A stretch of 11,631 nt of DNA from Clostridiaceae bacterium (GTDB lineage: Bacteria > Bacillota > Clostridia > Saccharofermentanales > Fastidiosipilaceae), in contig JAAZJE010000141.1 in assembly GCA_012800515.1 (NCBI GenBank), positions 1 through 11,631 of the forward strand, in the 5' to 3' direction. This document shows, piece after piece, positions 7,585 through 11,631 of the stretch. The position numbers and the translations under genes are program-made. The notes beneath the pieces were generated by a model. It did no database searches and was not told the DNA's origin. It saw only the letters and a list, made by a program, of their open reading frames with translations. How positions within the stretch are numbered: position 1 is the first letter of the stretch; every line of letters begins with the position of its first letter.

Positions 7585-7605
7585 TTGCGACCGTAACGGC
7601 CGCAA
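7585..7605 (-). terminator. Hairpin after the AlbA-type gene, terminator-like without T-tract
   Basis: TTGCGGCCG-TTA-CGGTCGCAA on the minus strand forms a 9-bp stem with one G-U wobble and a 3-nt loop, about 45 nt after the stop of the gene at 7651-8934. It is not followed by a run of T, so classical intrinsic termination is doubtful; it may mark the transcript end with help, or protect the 3' end. Confidence 0.4.
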
Positions 7606-7608
7606 GCG

Positions 7609-7649
7609 CGGTAGCAAAGATTTTCTGCGGTAGCAAATACGGTAGCAAA
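7609..7649. repeat. Three copies of CGGTAGCAAA
   Basis: Exact 10-bp copies lie at 7609-7618, 7628-7637 and 7640-7649, directly after the stop codon at 7651-7653 (minus strand). The spacing is uneven (19 and 12 bp), and the copies are non-coding for either neighbour. Confidence 0.7.
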
Positions 7650-7650
7650 T

Positions 7651-8934
7651 TTATTTGAGACGATATTGAGTGCCGCGATTATTTCCTGTCGTCTCTATCA
7701 TCTCCGCATCAAGCAACTGCTTCAGCTCTTGCAGAACCCGCGTGCGTTTAAAGCCCGTGCGCTCTTCAATATCGGCTCTGGAGACCGTACCTTTTTCTGA
7801 GAGGAGAACCAAAATACTTTCACCGAGACTCAGTTCTTGAGGTTCACTATTATAGTCTATGACTGGAAGTACCACCCGTATAAAGTCCGACGTAATCTCA
7901 AATTGCGGCTGAGAGATGAAACCGATATATTCATCGCGTATACGATCAATACCCGTACCGAATTTTTCGATAATGTGAAGACGATGGAAAACATCGGCGA
8001 TAACCGTGTTTCTCGGGATAGAGATTTGACTGTACAGGTAAGTCGCTTCGCTCATTCCCTCCGGCAAACCGCCGGGCGAGATGATTTCGACGCGATCCTC
8101 ATACATGGCCACTTGAACACTACCGTTAACGTCATAGCGGCGATTAACCAAGGCATTCGCAACACCTTCTCTGTAGGCCTCCCGCGGAATTTGAATTCTT
8201 TCGATTCGGCGAAAACCCACTACTTCCTCATACGGTGCGTACCACCTGTCAAACATCTCCAGAGCGCCCCGATACTGTGCGAGCAAAGACTGATAAGTCA
8301 AAGTCCTACGATCCATGAATTCGGAACGTGTTTTGCCAAATCGAACAATAGACGTCGCCGATCGGGAATTCTTATTTTTATCCGCCAATAATTCTGCCGC
8401 CCGCGTGTACTCATCATCCACCACAAGACCAAGCGTTCGGAGCGTATCATCCGAGAAAGACTGTAGACCGATTTCACGCTTTAATTCTCCTTCGAGAATA
8501 GTAAACTCTAACTCCGTCTCCGGTGAGATCAATTGATCGTAGCTTTGTTCCACACCCCTCATAACCAGATGGCGAATCTCGGAGCGATCGACAGGCACGG
8601 TAGAAGTATCCGTTCTTTTATAAGTCGTTTGATTATAGTAATACGGTGCGTTTTTTCCTTGGAAAACGTAAAGTACGACCAGGATTTTACCGTCTACTTC
8701 CTGCACTTCCAGGCGAAATCTGGGACGTGGATTTATACAATCATTGATTTTATTTTCAATTTGCAGTCGAAGCTCTGCCGCATCTGAAATACCGATAATT
8801 GTTCCGTCATCGCTTACGCCAAAGACAATTCTGCCATCGCCGTAATTCGCGTAGGCACTGACGGTCTTCAAAAAGCTGTCACTCAGCTTTTCCTTAAGCT
8901 CCAGAAAAGCACTTTCTTTTCCCGAATAAACCAT
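7651..8934 (-). CDS. Schlafen/AlbA_2-domain putative ATP-binding protein with C-terminal winged helix
   Basis: A 427-residue protein. Residues about 7-125 are an AlbA_2 (Schlafen, divergent AAA-4) domain: ESAFLELKEKLSDS, then KTVSAYANYGDGRIVFGVSDDGTIIGI, with YKRTDTSTVPV towards its end. Residues about 245-345 match the companion ATPase-like C-terminal domain: EAYREGVANALVNRRYD, VEIISPGGLPEG, and EKFGTGIDRI. Residues about 368-427 look like a winged helix (SILVLLSEKGTVSRADIEERTG, TRVLQELKQLL). The family is usually annotated as transcriptional regulator or ATP-dependent helicase-like, but its real activity is poorly known; some relatives occur in defence loci. ATG 8934 is chosen over an in-frame TTG at 8958 because AGGAGG lies 9 nt before it. 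It stands alone, 160 nt before the next operon, with the repeat-rich gap behind it. Confidence 0.87.
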   Translation of the reverse strand: MVYSGKESAFLELKEKLSDSFLKTVSAYANYGDGRIVFGVSDDGTIIGISDAAELRLQIENKINDCINPRPRFRLEVQEVDGKILVVLYVFQGKNAPYYYNQTTYKRTDTSTVPVDRSEIRHLVMRGVEQSYDQLISPETELEFTILEGELKREIGLQSFSDDTLRTLGLVVDDEYTRAAELLADKNKNSRSATSIVRFGKTRSEFMDRRTLTYQSLLAQYRGALEMFDRWYAPYEEVVGFRRIERIQIPREAYREGVANALVNRRYDVNGSVQVAMYEDRVEIISPGGLPEGMSEATYLYSQISIPRNTVIADVFHRLHIIEKFGTGIDRIRDEYIGFISQPQFEITSDFIRVVLPVIDYNSEPQELSLGESILVLLSEKGTVSRADIEERTGFKRTRVLQELKQLLDAEMIETTGNNRGTQYRLK

Positions 8935-9061
8935 TTCTCTGCCCCTCCTTTTCTCCAATTATTCATCTCGCTTAGCTACCCTGCGCCGCATTCTCTCTGA
9001 GTAGCGTAACTGTATCATGTTTTCGCAAAATTTACATTTGTATTGGATTTTTAACATCTTC

Positions 9062-9373
9062 GGTACTGCTTTCGGCAACTTTGCAGTTTGCGTCCCGCCA
9101 GAGATCGTTGCCGGGGTCGCGCCAGTACTGCTTTCGGCAACTTTGCAGTTTGCGTCCCGTCAGAGGTCGTTGCCGGGGTCGCGCCAGTACTGCTTTCGGC
9201 AACTTTGCAGTTTGCGTCCCGTCAGAGATCGCTACCGGGGTCGCGCCGGTACTGCTTTCGGCAACTTTGCAGTTTGCGTCCCGTCAGAGGACGTTGCCGG
9301 GGTCGCGCCGGTACTGCTTTCGGCAACTTTACAGTTTGCGTCCCGCCAGAGGTCGTTGCCGGGGCCGCGCCAA
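9062..9373. repeat. Five-copy 62-bp tandem repeat (minisatellite-like)
   Basis: TACTGCTTTCGGCAAC starts at 9064, 9126, 9188, 9250 and 9312, a constant period of 62 bp, with only a few substitutions per copy and no variable spacer. Each unit contains CGGCAAC and, 21-22 nt further on, GTTGCCG, so four of five units can fold into a stem; in the third copy the right arm has changed to GCTACCG. Because 62 is not a multiple of three and no unit has a plus-strand stop in any frame, three overlapping open frames appear; these are artefacts. It lies in the divergent gap between the AlbA-type gene and the ABC operon. The part 8935-9061 before it holds no gene and no convincing promoter. Confidence 0.93.
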
Positions 9374-9380
9374 GACGCTA

Positions 9381-9427
9381 GTTGCAAAGTTGCCGAAAAC
9401 CATCTGATGTAGGATGTTCTAACAATG
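9381..9427. repeat. Interspersed element copy A, sharing the 62-bp repeat core in reverse
   Basis: TGCAAAGTTGCCGAAA (9383-9398) is the exact reverse complement of the core of the 62-bp units. The element continues with a TAGGA...TCTAACAA tail. It lies 8 bp after the last tandem unit and is about 80 percent identical by eye to the copy at 9515-9561. Confidence 0.7.
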
Positions 9428-9514
9428 TTTTTTTTGGTGTTTTGCCGCAGTTTTTGGAAGTTTAACAGTTCTTACAGGTAAGGGAAATTGTTGGCTACGG
9501 CGTCGGTCTACAAA

Positions 9515-9561
9515 GTTGCAAAGTTGCCGAAAGCCACATGTCGTAGGAGTTCCTAACAACG
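9515..9561. repeat. Interspersed element copy B
   Basis: A second copy of the 47-bp element, 134 bp after the first. It starts GTTGCAAAGTTGCCGAAA and ends in TAGGAGTTCCTAACAA, where TAGGA/TCCTA can form a small stem. A weaker match to the core, TGCAAAATTGCCG, occurs at 9695-9707. Around it, 9428-9740 contains no gene I can support; a 76-codon frame on the minus strand simply reads through this element. Confidence 0.65.
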
Positions 9562-9644
9562 CGGAGGATACGCGAAGTCGATCCAAAAGAGAGAGCCGAG
9601 CTTCTGCGACCATATTCCCCTGCAATAACTTTACGTGAATTTCA

Positions 9645-9672
9645 TTCATATTTTACATTTACCGGCTATGAT
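9645..9672 (+). promoter_or_regulatory. Possible sigma-A-type promoter for the ABC operon
   Basis: TTCATA (9645-9650), a 16-bp spacer, then TATGAT (9667-9672). The -10 is 5 of 6 and the -35 is 4 of 6 to consensus. If used, transcription would begin near 9680 and the 11-bp repeat array would lie in a leader of about 136 nt. Other weak matches are possible. Confidence 0.3.
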
Positions 9673-9741
9673 CGGATCGCGCCTCGCCAGGATCTGCAAA
9701 ATTGCCGGCGGTGAGGGCACTAAGACGAGAATGGTCTGAAA

Positions 9742-9807
9742 AGAGCTCAATAAGGGTTCAAAAAGAACTCGATAAGGATTTAAGAAGGACTTAAGAAAGA
9801 TTTGAGA
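9742..9807 (+). repeat. Six phased 11-bp direct repeats directly before the ABC ATPase start
   Basis: Reading from 9742 in steps of 11 gives AGAGCTCAATA, AGGGTTCAAAA, AGAACTCGATA, AGGATTTAAGA, AGGACTTAAGA and AAGATTTGAGA, without gaps, consensus AGRRYTYRADA. Most differences between units are transitions. A weaker seventh unit may precede at 9731. The array stops 8 nt before ATG 9816 and occupies the place of the ribosome site; only a poor GAG (9804-9806) is left as Shine-Dalgarno. Eleven bp is close to one helical turn, so it could be a cooperative protein-binding site, or a slippage-derived array. Confidence 0.85.
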
Positions 9808-9815
9808 TAAACGCT

Positions 9816-10577
9816 ATGGGAAGAGTTATTCTTGACATTAAAAACCTGGACAAGACATACGTCAGCGATGGCATAGAGAATCCGGTTATCAGAAAGATGA
9901 ATTTGCAAATCTACGCCGGTGATTTCACCGTCGTCATGGGACCTTCCGGCTCCGGAAAGTCGACTTTACTCTATTGTCTGGGAGCCATGGAAGACGTGAC
10001 GGGAGGGAGCATCCTTTTTCAGGGTAAGGACATTACCAAAATGAAGGAAAATGCCTTGAGCGATTTGCGTCTAAAAAAGTTTGGCTTTATCTTCCAACAG
10101 ATTCACCTCGTTTCCAACCTGAGCCTGTTCGAGAACGTCATTCTGCCCGGCATGGTTTTGCCCGAAAGTACAAAAGAAGAAGTAAATAAAAGAGCACTGG
10201 AACTGCTGGAAAGGTTTCAGGTGAAAGATGTTTCCGAACGCCTCCCCTCACAAGTCTCGGGCGGCGAGCAGCAGCGGGCGGCGATCGCCCGTTCCCTGAT
10301 CAATCGGCCTGACGTGCTTTTCGCCGACGAGCCGACGGGCGCGCTGAATCAAAACAACTCCGAAATCGTTATGGATCTTTTCTCGGAATTGAATCGGGAC
10401 GGACAATCCATTCTACTGGTCACGCACGATCGGCGGGCGGCCCTGCGCGGCAACCGAATCATCTACATCATCGACGGGGCGATCAGAAGCGAACTGGAGC
10501 TGGAGCCTTACGACCCCGCGAATTTGAAAGAAAGAGAAGAGGCCGTCAACGACTGGCTCACTTCGCTCGGTTGGTAA
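9816..10577 (+). CDS. ABC transporter ATP-binding protein (MacB/LolD-like)
   Basis: A 253-residue nucleotide-binding subunit that hydrolyses ATP on the cytoplasmic face to drive its FtsX-like permease. Visible motifs are Walker A GPSGSGKST (42-50), the Q-loop at IFQQIH (about 92-97), the signature SGGEQQR (148-154), Walker B VLFADEP (167-173) with catalytic E172, the D-loop GALNQ, and the H-loop H204 in LLVTHD. The length and the IFQQIHL and ENVILPG segments fit the LolD/MacB/FtsE branch used for extrusion of peptides, lipids or drugs. It has an extra acidic tail (about 225-253, ELELEPYDPANLKEREEAVND). ATG 9816 is the only reasonable start, although the ribosome site is weak, possibly because of the repeat array in front. 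The permease follows after 96 nt. The substrate is unknown; no two-component system is in view. Confidence 0.95.
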   Translation: MGRVILDIKNLDKTYVSDGIENPVIRKMNLQIYAGDFTVVMGPSGSGKSTLLYCLGAMEDVTGGSILFQGKDITKMKENALSDLRLKKFGFIFQQIHLVSNLSLFENVILPGMVLPESTKEEVNKRALELLERFQVKDVSERLPSQVSGGEQQRAAIARSLINRPDVLFADEPTGALNQNNSEIVMDLFSELNRDGQSILLVTHDRRAALRGNRIIYIIDGAIRSELELEPYDPANLKEREEAVNDWLTSLGW

Positions 10578-10643
10578 CGAAATCGCGGGTGTGGTGACGC
10601 AACCGCGGACATGGTGACTAGAGCGCAAAGCGCGGTAACAGGA
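10564..10643 (+). repeat. Four-unit 20-bp periodic array between ATPase and permease
   Basis: Units start at 10564, 10584, 10604 and 10624; each begins CGC and has GGTRAC at its positions 10-15 (GGTAAC, GGTGAC, GGTGAC, GGTAAC). The first unit overlaps the last codons and stop of the ATPase gene, and the last ends 20 nt before the permease ribosome site. The rest of each unit is diverged. Confidence 0.6.
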
Positions 10644-10673
10644 GTACAGGTTCGGGATTAGGCGGAGGATACG

Positions 10674-11631
10674 ATGCGAGCTTCATGGATGCTGATTAAG
10701 GCGCAACTTAAAAATAAAAAAGGCGGCTACATAAGCATATTTATTTTAACTTTAGTGATCGGACTGATGCTTTCTTTGAGTCTCAGTCTGGTTGTGAATA
10801 TTAATTCGGCGGCGCGCGATGCGATCGAGGCCTCAAACTTCGGCGATTTGTATATGAACTTCAATCCCGACTACGTACCCACGGATGAGGATTTTGACAA
10901 GCTGAGACAAATGCCGGAATTCGCGGAAGTAATGCCGCTGGAAAAGATCAAAGTTCTCGGCAAGCCGGCCAATATAATCCACGCTGACGGTGAAAAGACG
11001 GAAGTCGCGCAAGATCCGGCCGTCTATGTCTACAATCGGGATCAATTGTCGCTGCGCCTGTTTACCGCCGAGCGGACTGCGTATTTATCGGGCGATCAGG
11101 CGGTTCCCCCGCCCAGAGGAGAAATCTATGTCCCCGTTGCTTTCACGGCGATGTACAACACCAAACCGGGCGACCGCTACGTTATGGCCGTTGAAGAAGA
11201 AACATTTGAATACAAAGTAGCGGGTTTCGTCGAGGATATTACGCAAATCAACATGGTTTCGATCGGCGAACACAATGTGTATATGAATCAGGCCGACTTT
11301 GATGAGTTGCAGGCAAAAAACTATCCGGAATTCCGCCTCACCTATACCTTGCATTTATACACCGCCGACGCGTACGCCGATTGCGACACGAATGAACTGT
11401 TTCGACGCATTGAAGACAGTAGCGGCCTGCGGAGCAAAACCTCCTTTTTTGTCGACGACGAGATGTTCGTACGCTTTGCCTCCACCGTGTCTTACATGGT
11501 TTTATTAATCGTCATTGTTTTTGTGATCGTAATGTTCATCGCCGGTCTGGCGATACTCAACTTCAATATCTATAGTTCCGTCGAGGCGGAATACCGAAAT
11601 ATCGGCGTGATGAAGGCGGTCGGCCTGAAAA
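10674..11631 (+). CDS. FtsX-like ABC transporter permease, 3' end outside window
   Basis: The first 319 residues of a membrane permease that pairs with the ATPase just upstream. ATG 10674 follows GGAGG at 5 nt. A first transmembrane helix (about 19-42, YISIFILTLVIGLMLSLSLS) is followed by an extracytoplasmic domain of about 225 residues rich in acidic and aromatic positions. A second helix begins near residue 272 (YMVLLIVIVFVIVMFIAGLAIL), and the conserved FtsX turn EYRNIGVMKAVGLK closes the visible part. One helix, a large outer domain, then the remaining helices is the MacB/LolC layout, unlike BceB, whose outer domain lies late in the chain. The complete protein is probably either about 400 residues or a duplicated version of about 800; the window does not decide. 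Confidence 0.92.
   Translation, partial: MRASWMLIKAQLKNKKGGYISIFILTLVIGLMLSLSLSLVVNINSAARDAIEASNFGDLYMNFNPDYVPTDEDFDKLRQMPEFAEVMPLEKIKVLGKPANIIHADGEKTEVAQDPAVYVYNRDQLSLRLFTAERTAYLSGDQAVPPPRGEIYVPVAFTAMYNTKPGDRYVMAVEEETFEYKVAGFVEDITQINMVSIGEHNVYMNQADFDELQAKNYPEFRLTYTLHLYTADAYADCDTNELFRRIEDSSGLRSKTSFFVDDEMFVRFASTVSYMVLLIVIVFVIVMFIAGLAILNFNIYSSVEAEYRNIGVMKAVGLK

Noticed and set aside
9062..9373. CRISPR array
   Set aside because: The whole 62-bp unit repeats; there are no unique spacers and no cas genes in the window.
9017..9412. Three overlapping open frames over the 62-bp repeats, looking like a repeat protein
   Set aside because: The same peptide pieces rotate through all three frames because the unit is not a multiple of three; there is no ribosome site, and the composition is implausible.
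9561..9572. GCGGAGGATACG, identical to the ribosome-site context before the permease start (10662-10673)
   Set aside because: At 9561 no start codon or open frame follows; a 12-base match alone is too little to claim a gene remnant.
9419..9649. A 76-codon minus-strand frame
   Set aside because: It reads through the interspersed repeat element, has no ribosome site and no recognisable domain.

Overview
The window looks like chromosomal DNA of a Gram-positive, clostridia-like member of the Bacillota. This is inferred from three things: a VWA/Cna_B surface protein of the pilin-adhesin type, strong GGAGG-type ribosome binding sites at most starts, and the family mix (YunG-like, YfbR-like, Firmicute-size ValRS, FtsX/MacB-type ABC exporter). 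I cannot name a genus. No rRNA, tRNA, CRISPR array, transposase or phage gene is visible.

Layout. Positions 1-2014 (minus) hold the N-terminal 671 residues of a secreted surface protein with a signal peptide, a VWA domain and Cna_B-type repeats; its C-terminus lies beyond position 1. A 299-bp spacer (2015-2313) carries a strong terminator hairpin behind valS. Positions 2314-7490 form a tight minus-strand block, transcribed from high to low coordinates: an ADP-ribosylglycohydrolase-family protein, a YunG-like protein, a YfbR-like HD nucleotidase, an 87-residue membrane protein and valyl-tRNA synthetase. The gaps are 51, 31, 41 and 20 nt, and an extended -10 promoter lies in front of the first gene. 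Upstream on the same strand (7651-8934) is a Schlafen/AlbA-type putative ATP-binding protein with a C-terminal winged helix.

The 881-bp divergent gap 8935-9815 has no credible gene. It contains five copies of a 62-bp tandem repeat, two diverged copies of a related element in opposite orientation, a possible promoter, and six perfectly phased 11-bp direct repeats ending 8 nt before the next start codon. On the plus strand follow an ABC ATPase (9816-10577) and the first 319 residues of its FtsX-like permease (10674 to the end), separated by a gap with a further 20-bp periodic array.

Working together: the ATPase and permease should form one MacB/LolCDE-like transporter. The minus-strand block couples an essential translation gene to nucleotide and ADP-ribose chemistry genes, probably by co-transcription; a shared pathway is not shown. 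The most unusual aspect is the density of short tandem arrays with different periods (9, 10, 11, 12, 20 and 62 bp), two of them at the expression-control points of the ABC operon. I found no clear new enzymatic system; the phased 11-bp array and the 62-bp array with its inverted relatives deserve the closest look.
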